Part shown: positions 36,384-45,522 of the stretch, one piece after another | Numbering within the stretch: the stretch's first letter is position 1 | Layout of the letters: each line of letters starts with the position of its first letter | Assembly (NCBI RefSeq): GCF_017744115.1 | Contig: NZ_JAGHQW010000019.1 | Span: forward strand, 1 to 64,000 | Reading direction: 5' to 3' | Source of the DNA: Salinisphaera sp. G21_0 | GTDB lineage: Bacteria > Pseudomonadota > Gammaproteobacteria > Pseudomonadales > Endozoicomonadaceae | Length of the DNA stretch: 64,000 nucleotides | Notes under the pieces: generated by a model | What the model saw: the letters and a program-made list of their open reading frames with translations, nothing else | What the model was told of the DNA's origin: nothing | Database searches by the model: none | Position numbers and translations under genes: made by a program

Positions 36384-36542
36384 AAATATTGACGATGGTA
36401 TCTGCTCCCCAGCCAGCTCGGGTGAAGTTCGCAAAGACCTTGTCATGCCCATCCAGTTTCACCGGTAAGCCCGGTTATGAACTTTTCACTGTGAAATTAG
36501 TCGAAAAAATGAAATTCACTTCATGTTAAGTGGAGATACGAT

Positions 36543-37721
36543 TTGATTAACACCAGCAGTGGGCCACAGCCCAAATACGTTATCCCTGAATCTGCCGCCC
36601 CTACCTCTGAGTCAACGTCTCCAGCTGATAATGCAAACTTTAAGGGGCACCAGCTTCAAGCTACACAGTCAACCCGGCGAGTAGAAGCTGCTCTACAAGG
36701 TAAGTGCGCTCTTTGCCTGGAAACTTTCACCAATACTGAAATCAAGCCATTATCCTTGTTGCCATGTTTCCATGTGTACCACTCAGAATGTTATGCTCGA
36801 GCATTAAATCAACAGTCCTGTCCTGACTGCAGGGCTCTTGCCAGTCCTTCAAAAATTAAAATTTACCAAAACAGCACATTATTAAGAGAGAATTTGCCAC
36901 TGGAATGCACTGAAGACCTTTGTCTTGTCGTAGGTGCCAATGCCTCGATCAGCTCCGGCACGCAAGCTCTCTGTCCTTATCCTCTTGCAACTTTCCCATA
37001 TCAAGAGGCAGAAAACTTTCTGGAAAACAACCATACCCAAATTATTGAATGGCTCCTTGAGTCATTTGCTCAAAAACACTACACAACCGCTAATGTGCGT
37101 TATTACGAAAAATATTACGGAACAGAATTCGAACACATTCACCAGAAACCAGCGATTACGCTTTCTGTGCAACACAACCCCAACGAGCCCATGAAAGGAT
37201 TCTACTATTCGTCTGCAGATATTAATAAAGCAAAAACGGCAGAATCTGCTTTCACAAATCTTGTGGAAGACATTCGAACCGATTTATTAATTCTCAGCCT
37301 GAGAAACACACATCCAGCCATTTTTGACCGCAACACAGACTTATACATCTACCGTTATGATTTATGGACACATAACGCTTTTTTTATCAATGACATAAAT
37401 AACTCCGTCCCTCTTCGCAACATATTCGATCCATCGACTAAATCTTTTAGCTGGGACAGATTGAAACAGGAGCTGGAAAAAAAGGGTTTTGAATATAAGA
37501 AATTATTCGAAACAACCCCTTCTGAAAAATTTTTCGAGCGTAATCAATTTTCCCGGATGAGATCCTTTCAGAGCCGGGGAGTTGATTCTGTTGACGGTTT
37601 TCGCAGCCGGAGGGGAACCGTAGACGCAGAATGTAGCACGCCCGGCTCTCAATACCCTGCTAGTGAAAGTACGTTGGAAATTCCCTCTGGGGATTTTGAT
37701 ACCGATAGTTTCTTATTCTGA
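36543..37721 (+). CDS. RING-H2 finger protein, paralogue 1 (putative E3 ligase effector)
   Basis: A 392-aa eukaryote-like protein. A RING-H2 finger at residues 55-96 has the full ligand set C55-x2-C58, C75-x-H77, H80-x2-C83, C93-x2-C96. Ligands of this spacing recruit E2 ubiquitin-conjugating enzymes in eukaryotes; bacteria lack ubiquitin, so a host-directed role is likely. The remaining 290 residues are of no family I know. The TTG start at 36543 has GGAG seven bases upstream. There is no Sec signal or membrane segment. It is a tandem duplicate of 37935-39098, with about 80 bp of upstream DNA also copied. AT-rich relative to neighbouring core genes. Confidence 0.8.
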   Translation: MINTSSGPQPKYVIPESAAPTSESTSPADNANFKGHQLQATQSTRRVEAALQGKCALCLETFTNTEIKPLSLLPCFHVYHSECYARALNQQSCPDCRALASPSKIKIYQNSTLLRENLPLECTEDLCLVVGANASISSGTQALCPYPLATFPYQEAENFLENNHTQIIEWLLESFAQKHYTTANVRYYEKYYGTEFEHIHQKPAITLSVQHNPNEPMKGFYYSSADINKAKTAESAFTNLVEDIRTDLLILSLRNTHPAIFDRNTDLYIYRYDLWTHNAFFINDINNSVPLRNIFDPSTKSFSWDRLKQELEKKGFEYKKLFETTPSEKFFERNQFSRMRSFQSRGVDSVDGFRSRRGTVDAECSTPGSQYPASESTLEIPSGDFDTDSFLF

Positions 37722-37786
37722 TCTGAAGAAGCTTAACCGGGTAACACCCGATCACCTCGAAATAACTCAGGTTTATTAGCAGCAAA

Positions 37787-37835
37787 TAAGTAGTTGGCCA
37801 AATGGAATTGTATATTTCTGGCTAAGTGGGCAGTG
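37787..37835. repeat. MITE-like family A, left-end fragment
   Basis: About 49 bp starting TAAGTAGTTGGCCAAATGGA match the left end of the element at 17687-17851; the right end is absent. It lies between the duplicated RING genes, where it interrupts the copied downstream hairpin region. Confidence 0.7.
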
Positions 37836-37934
37836 ACCATTTGAACGAAACCTCCTGTAAGTCCGGTCAGGAACTTTTCATTGTGAAAATAGTCCAAAAG
37901 ATGAAATTAACTTCAGGAAAAGTGGAGATACAAC

Positions 37935-39098
37935 TTGATTGACACCAACACTGGAACACAGTCTGAATACGTTATCCCTGACCCTACAGTCCATACATCT
38001 GAATCAACGTTTCCATCTAATACCAGTAATGCAAACTTTATGGGGCACCAGCTTCAAGCCACACAGTCATCCCGGCGAGTAGAAGCTGCTCTACAAGGTC
38101 AGTGCGCTCTTTGCCTGGAAGCTTTCACCAATACTGAAATCAAGCCATTATCTTTGTTATCATGCTTCCATGTGTACCACTCAGAATGCACTAATAAGCT
38201 ATTAAAGTATCAGCAGCCCTGTCCTGAGTGTAAGGGTGTTGTCAGTCCTTCAACGATTAAAGTCTACGATAACAGCACATTATTAAGAGAGAGTTTGCCA
38301 CTGGAATGCACTGAAAACCTTTGTACCGTCGAAGGAACCAATGCCTCGATCAGCTCCGGCACGAAAGCTTTCTGCCCTTATCCCCTGGTAACTTTCCCAC
38401 ATCTAGAGGCAAAAGACTTTCTGAAGAACAACCATACCCAAATTATTGCATGGCTCCTTGAGTCATTTGCCCAAAAACAGTACACAATCGCTGATGTGTT
38501 TTATGATGAAAAATGTTGCTACACAGACGAATTCATCCAGTTTCACCCTCAACCAATGATTATCATTTCTGTGCAGTTCAACCCCAAGGAGCCCAAGGTT
38601 GATTTGGGCTATACGTCTGCTGCTATTGACAATGCGACAACTCCAGAAGCTGCTTTCACAAATCTTCTGGAAGACATTCGAACCGATTTATTATTTCTCA
38701 GCCTGAAAAACACGTATCCAGCTATTTTTGACAGCAAAACAGATCTCTGGATCTGTCGTTATGATTTATGGAAACAGAACGCTATTTTTATCAATGACTT
38801 AAATAATTCCATCCCTCTTCGCACCGTATTCGATCCATCGACTAAATCCTTTAGCTGGGATAGATTGAAAAAGGCGCTGGAAGAAAAGGGTTTTGAATAT
38901 AAGAAGTTATTCGATACAACCCCTTCTGAAAATCTTTTCGAGAGCAGGCCGGTTGATTCTCTTAACGGTTTTTACTCCAATAGCCGGAATGAAACTATAG
39001 ACTTAGAATGTTTGATGTCCAGCTCTCAATGCTCTGTTAGTGACAGCACGTTAGAAATTCCCTCTGGGGAGTTTGGTACCGATAGGTTCTTATTCTGA
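37935..39098 (+). CDS. RING-H2 finger protein, paralogue 2 (putative E3 ligase effector)
   Basis: 387 aa, closely similar to the upstream gene over its whole length. Its RING-H2 finger is complete (C57-x2-C60, C77-x-H79, H82-x2-C85, C96-x2-C99). Differences concentrate after the RING and in the C-terminal tail, which may alter targets. The TTG start at 37935 has the same GGAG seven bases upstream as its paralogue, supporting both unusual starts. Downstream DNA is shared too, but only this copy keeps the complete hairpin terminator. Role as for the paralogue: host ubiquitin interference is inferred. Confidence 0.8.
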   Translation: MIDTNTGTQSEYVIPDPTVHTSESTFPSNTSNANFMGHQLQATQSSRRVEAALQGQCALCLEAFTNTEIKPLSLLSCFHVYHSECTNKLLKYQQPCPECKGVVSPSTIKVYDNSTLLRESLPLECTENLCTVEGTNASISSGTKAFCPYPLVTFPHLEAKDFLKNNHTQIIAWLLESFAQKQYTIADVFYDEKCCYTDEFIQFHPQPMIIISVQFNPKEPKVDLGYTSAAIDNATTPEAAFTNLLEDIRTDLLFLSLKNTYPAIFDSKTDLWICRYDLWKQNAIFINDLNNSIPLRTVFDPSTKSFSWDRLKKALEEKGFEYKKLFDTTPSENLFESRPVDSLNGFYSNSRNETIDLECLMSSSQCSVSDSTLEIPSGEFGTDRFLF

Positions 39099-39121
39099 TC
39101 TGAAGAAGCTTAACCGGGTAA

Positions 39122-39158
39122 CACCCGATCACCTCGAACTATCCTTGGTGATCGGGTG
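39122..39158. terminator. hairpin between RING gene and ettA
   Basis: A perfect 12-bp stem, CACCCGATCACC (39122-39133) with GGTGATCGGGTG (39147-39158), loop 13. It lies between convergent genes and may serve both. No strong T run. The half-stem ACCCGATCACC is also present after the first RING copy but without its partner. Confidence 0.6.
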
Positions 39159-39176
39159 CATCAGTAGCAGATATCG

Positions 39177-40844
39177 TCAGGCATCAATACGTTTGTACTT
39201 AATACGGTGCGGACCAGCCGCTTCTGCGCCCAGGCGGTCCAGGCGGTCAGCTTCGTACTCGGTGTAGTTACCTTCAAAGAAGGTCACTTTGGAGTCCCCT
39301 TCGTAGGCCAGAATATGAGTAGCAACACGGTCCAGGAACCAGCGGTCGTGGGAGATCACCATGGCACAGCCGGGGAATGCCAGCAGGGCTTCTTCCAGGG
39401 CTCGCAGGGTTTCAACGTCCAGGTCGTTGGAAGGTTCGTCCAGCAGCAGCACATTACCACCGTCTTTTAATGTGGCCGCCAGCTGGAGACGGCCCCGCTC
39501 TCCACCGGAGAGTTCACCGACACGTTTCTGCTGATCGCCACCCTTGAAGTTGAAGCGGCCAATATAAGCACGGGATGGCACTTCATAGTTATTGATGCGC
39601 AGAATGTCCTGGCCATCAGAAATGGCCTCCCAGACGGTTTTGCTGTCATCCAGCTCATCACGAAGCTGCTGAACGTTGGAGATTTTAACGGTGTCTCCCA
39701 GCTCAACGGTTCCGGAATCCGGCTGCTCCTGCCCGGTGATCATTTTGAACAGGGTGGACTTACCGGCACCGTTACCGCCGATAATGCCGACAATGGCCCC
39801 TTTGGGAATGCTGAAGCTCAGGTCGTCAATCAGCAGGCGGTCACCAAACCCTTTGCTCAGGTTGTTGACTTCAATCACCTTGTCACCCAGGCGTGGACCG
39901 GGTGGAATGTAGATTTCATTGGTTTCGTTACGGCTCTGGAAGTCCTGGGACTGCATCTCTTCAAAGCGGGCCAGACGGGCTTTGGATTTGGACTGACGGC
40001 CCTTGGCATTGGAGCGAACCCACTCAAGTTCGTGCTCCATGGCTTTGCGACGGGCATCCTGTTGCTTCTGTTCCTGTTCCAGACGTTGCTCTTTCTGTTC
40101 CAGCCAGGCGCTGTAGTTGCCCTGGTAAGGAATACCTTCACCACGGTCCAGTTCCAGAATCCAGCCAGCGGCATTGTCCAGGAAGTAACGGTCGTGGGTG
40201 ATGGCAACAACGGTTCCGGGGTATTCAACCAGGAAGCGTTCCAGCCAGGCAACGGATTCTGCATCCAGATGGTTGGTGGGCTCGTCCAGCAGCAGCATTT
40301 CAGGGCTGGAGAGCAGCAGGCGGCAGAGAGCCACACGGCGACGCTCACCACCCGAGAGGTGTTCAATTTTTGCATCCCACTCAGGCAGACGCAGGGCGTC
40401 TGCTGCCACTTCCAGCTTGCGCTCCAGATTGTGAGCATCGGCGGCCTGAATAATGTTTTCCAGACGGGCCTGTTCTGTGGCCAGGGCATCAAAGTCGGCA
40501 TCCGGATCAGCGTAGGCGGCATACACTTCATCCAGACGCTGCTGAGCGGCCTTAACTTCACCCAGTGCTTCTTCAACCACTTCGCGGACGGTTTTGGCCG
40601 GATCCAGCTCAGGCTCCTGGGGCAGATAGCCGACGTTCAGGTTGGGCTGAGGGCGGGCTTCGCCATCAAACTCTTTATCCACACCGGCCATAATCCGCAG
40701 CAGGGTGGACTTGCCCGCACCGTTCAGGCCCAGAACACCTATTTTGGCACCCGGGAAAAAGGAGAGAGAAATATCTTTTAGGATCTGACGTTTCGGGGGA
40801 ACGATTTTGCTCACCCGATTCATGGTGTAAACGAACTGAGACAT
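39177..40844 (-). CDS. ettA: energy-dependent translational throttle protein EttA (ABC-F)
   Basis: An ABC-F ATPase that binds the ribosomal E site and gates elongation by ATP/ADP level. 555 aa from ATG 40844 (MSQFVYTMNRVSKIVPPK), the same length as E. coli EttA; the 35 upstream codons are not used (an ATG one codon earlier is possible). Two ATPase domains: GLNGAGKST with LSGGERRRVALCR, and GGNGAGKST with LSGGERGRLQLA. Between them lie the arm and PtIM linker with QKEQRLEQEQKQQDARRKAM. Single-gene core locus, convergent with the RING pair. Confidence 0.96.
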   Translation of the reverse strand: MSQFVYTMNRVSKIVPPKRQILKDISLSFFPGAKIGVLGLNGAGKSTLLRIMAGVDKEFDGEARPQPNLNVGYLPQEPELDPAKTVREVVEEALGEVKAAQQRLDEVYAAYADPDADFDALATEQARLENIIQAADAHNLERKLEVAADALRLPEWDAKIEHLSGGERRRVALCRLLLSSPEMLLLDEPTNHLDAESVAWLERFLVEYPGTVVAITHDRYFLDNAAGWILELDRGEGIPYQGNYSAWLEQKEQRLEQEQKQQDARRKAMEHELEWVRSNAKGRQSKSKARLARFEEMQSQDFQSRNETNEIYIPPGPRLGDKVIEVNNLSKGFGDRLLIDDLSFSIPKGAIVGIIGGNGAGKSTLFKMITGQEQPDSGTVELGDTVKISNVQQLRDELDDSKTVWEAISDGQDILRINNYEVPSRAYIGRFNFKGGDQQKRVGELSGGERGRLQLAATLKDGGNVLLLDEPSNDLDVETLRALEEALLAFPGCAMVISHDRWFLDRVATHILAYEGDSKVTFFEGNYTEYEADRLDRLGAEAAGPHRIKYKRIDA

Positions 40845-41153
40845 CATGTTTATCCGTGATAAATTGAACTGAATAATACAATACAACAAAGAATGGTAAA
40901 ACAATGTTTGAGAGTATTCGGGATTTGAAGAAGCGGTATTGGGAGGCACTTTTGTGATGCTTTTGTGATTACAGAAATTTTATCCCTGCTCTGAAAAATT
41001 CCTCTGGACCCACCCCGCGAAAATGGTGGAAAACGCCGTTGAAATCAGCATGGAACTTTTTCATAACTGCCAATGTCAAAAAATTAATATGTTTCTACTA
41101 CCATACCAACCTCCATAGGTTGGCCACTTTAATTTTTGAATGAGGATTTGGTT

Positions 41154-42113
41154 ATGTTAATGGGACCTACTGCAGAAATTACTTCACAATATAATATCAA
41201 ACTGCGCGAAGACTTGAACAATGCCACTGATCAAATGGAAGGTAATCTTAAGGGCCGACTTATTATCAGTCTTGAAGGCTGTTATGAGAAAAATTTAGTG
41301 CGTCAGGTATACCAGGGCATAAAAGACTTAAAAAGTGTTAATGATACTCATGGCCCAAAGGAAAAGGTTTTCCACCGAACCCGACTTAATGGCATTTCCC
41401 CTGATCATTACCAATATATGGATATGTTCGGGAGTACGGTTGATTTGGGACTTACAGTAAGAGCACCCATTGTCAAATTTGACAAATCTTGTAAATTAGC
41501 CGACGAAGTTGATGTGAGAATCAGGCTAGCTAAAAATAATGCCTCTGAATCAATGGCTAATTTCGTTTGCTCCAACCTGGAAAAAATGGCAACTCTAGGC
41601 AATTGGTCCAGTCAGTCAGTTCCTATGAGTGTCAGAATAGTAAGATACACGCTCAATTCAAACAACGCTGAAATAGTCAATATTCCCTGGAGTACTGGCT
41701 GGGCCCCTTTAACCATGGCATCAGTCATTTCACCATGCAAGCAGAAGGACGGTGCATACTCCGGTGGAGATCTGCTCTTTGCTGAAAAAGCACCAGAAAC
41801 CGATAAAGCACCAGAAGCCGGTAAAGCACCAAAAACGTTTTTTTCGAAGTTTTTTTCTACAGTAAAACATATTCCTGAAACAAAACATATTCCTGAAACA
41901 GTTAAACAATTTCCCTATCCAGAAAACGGCTGCCTTATTACAGAAAACGTCTTTTCAATAGGCACAGCTAGTGACATAAAATCCAGTGGGAAATCATGTC
42001 AACGCATGGTATTTATCTTGTCCGTATACCCGAATAAACACCAATTTTTGTCCTTTATGGAAAAAAATTCAGGCCAAAACCTAGTGTTAAAAGATAGTCC
42101 GGATATTTCATAA
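41154..42113 (+). CDS. hypothetical protein, possibly a degenerate 2OG-oxygenase fold
   Basis: 319 aa from ATG 41154, which has GAGGA seven bases upstream; an in-frame TTG at 41136 is less likely. No family recognised with confidence. The stretch IVNIPWSTGW...YSGGDLLFAE followed by NGCLITENVFSIG recalls the double-stranded beta-helix of prolyl-4-hydroxylase-like oxygenases, but the iron-binding His residues are not where they should be. Low-complexity repeats interrupt it: three KAPE/KAPK units, then KHIPET twice (about residues 213-265). AT-rich, no signal peptide, flanked by eukaryote-like genes. Probably part of the same horizontally acquired set. Confidence 0.6.
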   Translation: MLMGPTAEITSQYNIKLREDLNNATDQMEGNLKGRLIISLEGCYEKNLVRQVYQGIKDLKSVNDTHGPKEKVFHRTRLNGISPDHYQYMDMFGSTVDLGLTVRAPIVKFDKSCKLADEVDVRIRLAKNNASESMANFVCSNLEKMATLGNWSSQSVPMSVRIVRYTLNSNNAEIVNIPWSTGWAPLTMASVISPCKQKDGAYSGGDLLFAEKAPETDKAPEAGKAPKTFFSKFFSTVKHIPETKHIPETVKQFPYPENGCLITENVFSIGTASDIKSSGKSCQRMVFILSVYPNKHQFLSFMEKNSGQNLVLKDSPDIS

Positions 42114-42149
42114 ACGTGCTCCCGCTCTCGCTTGTCCTTTGATGCTCTG

Positions 42150-42290
42150 GGAGGCTGTCCGAGAATAGCGTTCCTCCAGGAGCCTGTCGGACTTAAGACT
42201 GTCCTAAGCGGCAACTGCTCCTGCGTTGCCCTGGCTCCTGCATCCATGCAGTCGTGTGGTTGCGATAAATTGGTCTAAAAATCAAAAAGT
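42150..42290. repeat. MITE-like family B, rearranged/partial copy
   Basis: GGAGGCTGTCCGAGAATAG (42150-42168) is the left end of the element at 25185; eleven bases later GGAGCCTGTCGGACTTAAG (42179-42197) is the left end of the one at 45327. A remnant of the shared core (GCGATAAATTGGTCTAAAAA) follows at about 42262. It looks like two related elements nested or recombined. Confidence 0.6.
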
Positions 42291-42374
42291 AGAATAGCGA
42301 TATTTTTTGAACTAGAAGCTGTTTTTATGGTCAGAAAAAGTGGAATACCAATAAAACCATGAAGGATAAAATCA

Positions 42375-43784
42375 ATGCTTCCATCTGGAATCGGGTTTGG
42401 CCAAACACCGACAAAAGGTTCATCTTACTCAAGAGAGGAAAAATCTGATTTAACAGAAAGTACCCCTTCCCCGGCAAAAAAAATGCGACTCGATCAGGTT
42501 GAAAGGAGTGTAGCAATTGTTAATAGCGCCCAGCCTTCCGTTAATTCCCGGCCACCCAGCTGCAACAATTGCCTTAATGATATGGAAGCTGTGTTTGGTT
42601 ATTTAATGGTTCTTTTACGCGCCAGAAATATCGAGTTAGTTCCCGGGGAAGATTATTCAGGAGTGACAAACCAGCTGTTAACTCTCAGAAAAATGGTTGA
42701 CGAACAAATTCAACGTTTAAATCAGGGGGCCGGGATCACTGTTGTTAATGTTCAAGAGGTGGTGTATTTCCCGGACTCTCCTGTTTCAGAAAGGGCAATG
42801 ACGCCAACATCCCCGGGCACAGATCTCCCTCCCCCGTGCATAAGGTCAACAGAAGGTGTTGTACATGGTACCGGCGTCATTGCTAACCAAAACTTCAAAG
42901 CGGAACAGATAATATGCCCTTACGATGGACCATTGGTATTCAGAACCCTTAATCCGAAAAGAAGTGGCAAATATTTTGTCTTTACCATCAAGGGCTCGGA
43001 CAATGATGACACTGCTGGTGTTAATATCCTGGAAAACGACACCTATGTTGCATGGTCGAACGTTTTTATTGCCAGAGCTGGCGTACCTGGCATTGAGCTT
43101 GGCCGTGACTGTGAACATGATATCCGATTCCTGAATCACTCCAAGCAACCCAATGTAATGATCCGCAGTGCAGGTGTGGACTCGTTAGCGTGGGGTGACC
43201 GGGATACTCTTCAGCTGACAGTTGTGGCCCTGAGAGATATTAAGAAGGGAGAAGAGCTGGTATTTGATTATGATAAAAACCAGGCTGACTCTGAAATAGA
43301 CTTCAGCATTTCGACAGTAGATCAGGTAACCAAAAAACAAAGAAATAACATAATCCAAAGAGTTAAATCCCTGAATAAAAGATGTTTGCAAGGTGGAAAG
43401 AAAAGACCGGCAAAAACAATGGAAAAAGAAGTTGACCTGCCAGAATCTCTTGATATTGAAATTGACAAAATCATGGATAAAATTAAGGCTATTCATAGTA
43501 AATCACATCATCCAGTAAGCCTTAATCAACTGAAAGCAGGTCTGGATAACAATCATAAAGAACTACTGAAAATAATTTTTTCTAATAACCCGTCAATTTT
43601 GGAAGATATCGCTTCTTATTTGTCTTCATTAAAAACTGAACTAAGCAATGATATGGATAAGTTAACAATGAAAAATATTGACGATCTGAAGAAATATTTA
43701 GCAGGTACAATGTTTAACGGTAAACAAACCTGGTTTGATGTTGTTGAATTAAAAGAATATCTCGATTCCTTTAAGTGGAAATAA
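42375..43784 (+). CDS. SET-domain protein 1 (putative lysine methyltransferase effector)
   Basis: 469 aa. A SET domain at about residues 160-300 has the start GVVHGTGVIANQNFKAEQII, the cofactor/substrate motif RFLNHSKQPN (Asn254-His255) and the terminal GEELVFDYD with the catalytic-site Tyr. SET enzymes methylate histone and other lysines. An N-terminal segment contains PAKKMRLD (34-41), resembling the c-Myc nuclear localisation signal, and the tail has GGKKRPAK, both basic. A long helical C-terminal extension (350-469) follows. No signal peptide. Convergent with a paralogue at 44013-44999. Nuclear targeting is a guess; the SET call is firm. Confidence 0.85.
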   Translation: MLPSGIGFGQTPTKGSSYSREEKSDLTESTPSPAKKMRLDQVERSVAIVNSAQPSVNSRPPSCNNCLNDMEAVFGYLMVLLRARNIELVPGEDYSGVTNQLLTLRKMVDEQIQRLNQGAGITVVNVQEVVYFPDSPVSERAMTPTSPGTDLPPPCIRSTEGVVHGTGVIANQNFKAEQIICPYDGPLVFRTLNPKRSGKYFVFTIKGSDNDDTAGVNILENDTYVAWSNVFIARAGVPGIELGRDCEHDIRFLNHSKQPNVMIRSAGVDSLAWGDRDTLQLTVVALRDIKKGEELVFDYDKNQADSEIDFSISTVDQVTKKQRNNIIQRVKSLNKRCLQGGKKRPAKTMEKEVDLPESLDIEIDKIMDKIKAIHSKSHHPVSLNQLKAGLDNNHKELLKIIFSNNPSILEDIASYLSSLKTELSNDMDKLTMKNIDDLKKYLAGTMFNGKQTWFDVVELKEYLDSFKWK

Positions 43785-43868
43785 ACTTGGTTAATTGGTG
43801 CTATAAATAAACCGTTGCCCTTAGGGTACACATTAAGCGCTTACTCCTATCTTCGGCAAGTTAAAGAT

Positions 43869-43935
43869 GGAACCACAAAGGACACGAAGAGCACGAAGGA
43901 AAAGAATAGCTCTTCTTTGTGCCCTTCGTGGTTCC
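43869..43935. repeat. palindromic repeat between the two SET genes
   Basis: GGAACCACAAAGGACACGAA pairs with TTCGTGGTTCC across a short loop, forming a long hairpin in the convergent intergenic region (43785-44012). It belongs to the ACCACAAAG family and could act as a bidirectional terminator. Confidence 0.65.
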
Positions 43936-44012
43936 TCCGAAACCTGATGAAAGTGGAGGGATAAGCTTTAAGCTTAATGTCCAACCCAAGAACTGTTGCC
44001 AGTACCACACAT

Positions 44013-44999
44013 TCAGCTTGCTATCGTTTTTTGATGAATTTTCCTGACGGCATTATGAATGGCTATAGCCCTATTTTTCCCGGGTTTTTCTACTGTTGAT
44101 AGCGTAAAGTCAATCTCTGACTCTTCAAGGTCCGGATCGTAATCGAATAGCAGTTCTTCTCCGGGGGCAATGTCTTTCAGGGCATTAACCTTTAACAGAA
44201 CCTGCTCGCATTCATTAACTGGCAATCTTCTCACTACCCGGGGCGAGATGACTCTTACATTGGCATTTTTGGAGTGGTTCAGATATCGAATGGGGCCGAC
44301 AGCATCACGGCCAATCTCAATGCCGGGCGTTCCGGAATACTTGAGAAAAATACCAGACCAGGCAGCAAAAGTATCTTTCTCCATAAATCGCGGAACAGGC
44401 CCTTTTTTGCCCTGTTCCAGTTTGAATACATTGAATTTTTGCCGCTGGCCCGACTTTCGGCTTCTTATGCGGTATATCAGTGGGCCATGATACAGAGAGA
44501 TGAATTCACCTTTTTTAAACTGCTTTTTGGCTACAACGCCGGTGCCGTGGACGACGCCTTGACTGCTGGCCTGGATATGTGCCCTGAGTCTGCGGTGATT
44601 GCCGTGGTCGGAACCCTCAGCGGGCCCGGCTTCATGGGAAAGCAACGAGACAGGTGACTCCGGGGCAGTAAATGCAGCCTCCTGCGTGTTTTCTGTTTCT
44701 TGTAACCGCAGTAAGGCAAGACTGGTCATGTCTCTCAGCTTTTGTATTCTGGTAATCGTCTCTTTATTTTGAAATAACGTGAGTTCTGTCGCATTGACAG
44801 TAGTAATTGATCTGACGCTCCGGATGGTTTGTAAATCATCCAGAATCTCATCACGCATCAATTTTTCATGAGGAGGCTCTTCAGCAACTGACCGGTTGAA
44901 GCAGTGCTTTCTGGCTCCGGGATCAATGCCAAAACGGTGAAGTGCAGGGGGTTCAACGGGTGGTTCAGTCCTTTTGGGTGAACAGATTGCTGGTATCAT
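44013..44999 (-). CDS. SET-domain protein 2 (putative lysine methyltransferase effector)
   Basis: 328 aa, paralogous to SET protein 1 in the C-terminal half. SET domain at about 148-288: GVVHGTGVVAKKQFKKGEFI, GIEIGRDAVGPIRYLNHSKN (Asn241-His242) and GEELLFDYD. Both proteins share the next block ESEIDF-(T/S)-(L/I)-STV, so they descend from one gene. The N-terminal 140 residues differ and are Pro/Glu-rich. It lacks the long C-terminal extension of SET 1. ATG start at 44999. Convergent orientation suggests inverted duplication followed by divergence. Methyltransferase role inferred from the intact motifs. Confidence 0.85.
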   Translation of the reverse strand: MIPAICSPKRTEPPVEPPALHRFGIDPGARKHCFNRSVAEEPPHEKLMRDEILDDLQTIRSVRSITTVNATELTLFQNKETITRIQKLRDMTSLALLRLQETENTQEAAFTAPESPVSLLSHEAGPAEGSDHGNHRRLRAHIQASSQGVVHGTGVVAKKQFKKGEFISLYHGPLIYRIRSRKSGQRQKFNVFKLEQGKKGPVPRFMEKDTFAAWSGIFLKYSGTPGIEIGRDAVGPIRYLNHSKNANVRVISPRVVRRLPVNECEQVLLKVNALKDIAPGEELLFDYDPDLEESEIDFTLSTVEKPGKNRAIAIHNAVRKIHQKTIAS

Positions 45000-45326
45000 G
45001 TTGTGGCGTGTTTTTTGAAAAGTTGGATCTATTCGACAGAGAAGTTAACTGCTGGTTCAAAACTGTTTGTCAGCATTTTTTTATTATTTCGCTGGATTAT
45101 CTGTCAGGGGGGGAACGTTGTTGCTCAAACGCAGTCCCGGAAGCGGGTTGAATGCACGGCGTCTGAGCCATCCCTGAGCCAAAAATCCTTTGAGCCTGTC
45201 TTTGCGTAAAAGAGGCGTTAAACAGGGTATTCATCATGGACATTGAGTGGTTTTTACTGCCGATTTCCTCCGGGCTGTATTAGAATAGCGTCTCACCACC
45301 AATATCCAGGCATTTCACAGCCTCTT
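45000..45326. other. gene-free stretch upstream of glyA
   Basis: About 330 bases between divergently oriented SET 2 and glyA. No convincing ORF, riboswitch or operator seen. It should contain the SET 2 promoter and probably the distal part of the glyA control region. Confidence 0.4.
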
Positions 45327-45488
45327 GGAGCCTGTCGGACTTAAGCGTCCGTAGCGAGGATTGCGAGAAATTGAGGATAAAAATTTCTGCTTCTGAGGAG
45401 AATAGCGGGGCTATTTGACGAAGAAGCAGGAATTTTTAGACCAATTTATCGCAACCGCAGTAGGACAGTCTTAAGTCCGACAGTCTCC
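45327..45488. repeat. MITE-like element, family B variant, complete copy
   Basis: A 162-bp element with 19-bp terminal repeats, GGAGCCTGTCGGACTTAAG (45327-45345) and its inverse with one mismatch (45470-45488). The core shares CGTAGCGAGGAT and TTTTTAGACCAATTTAT with the copy at 25185-25352. It ends 35 bp before the glyA start, so glyA's promoter is either inside it or upstream of it. Confidence 0.85.
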
Positions 45489-45522
45489 TCGGCGGGCTGT
45501 TAACAGGCAACCGAGGTAATGA

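Noticed and set aside
45000-45326. Glycine or folate riboswitch or PurR site upstream of glyA
   Set aside because: I searched by eye for paired aptamer stems and for an ACGCAAACGTTT-like operator and found no convincing match.
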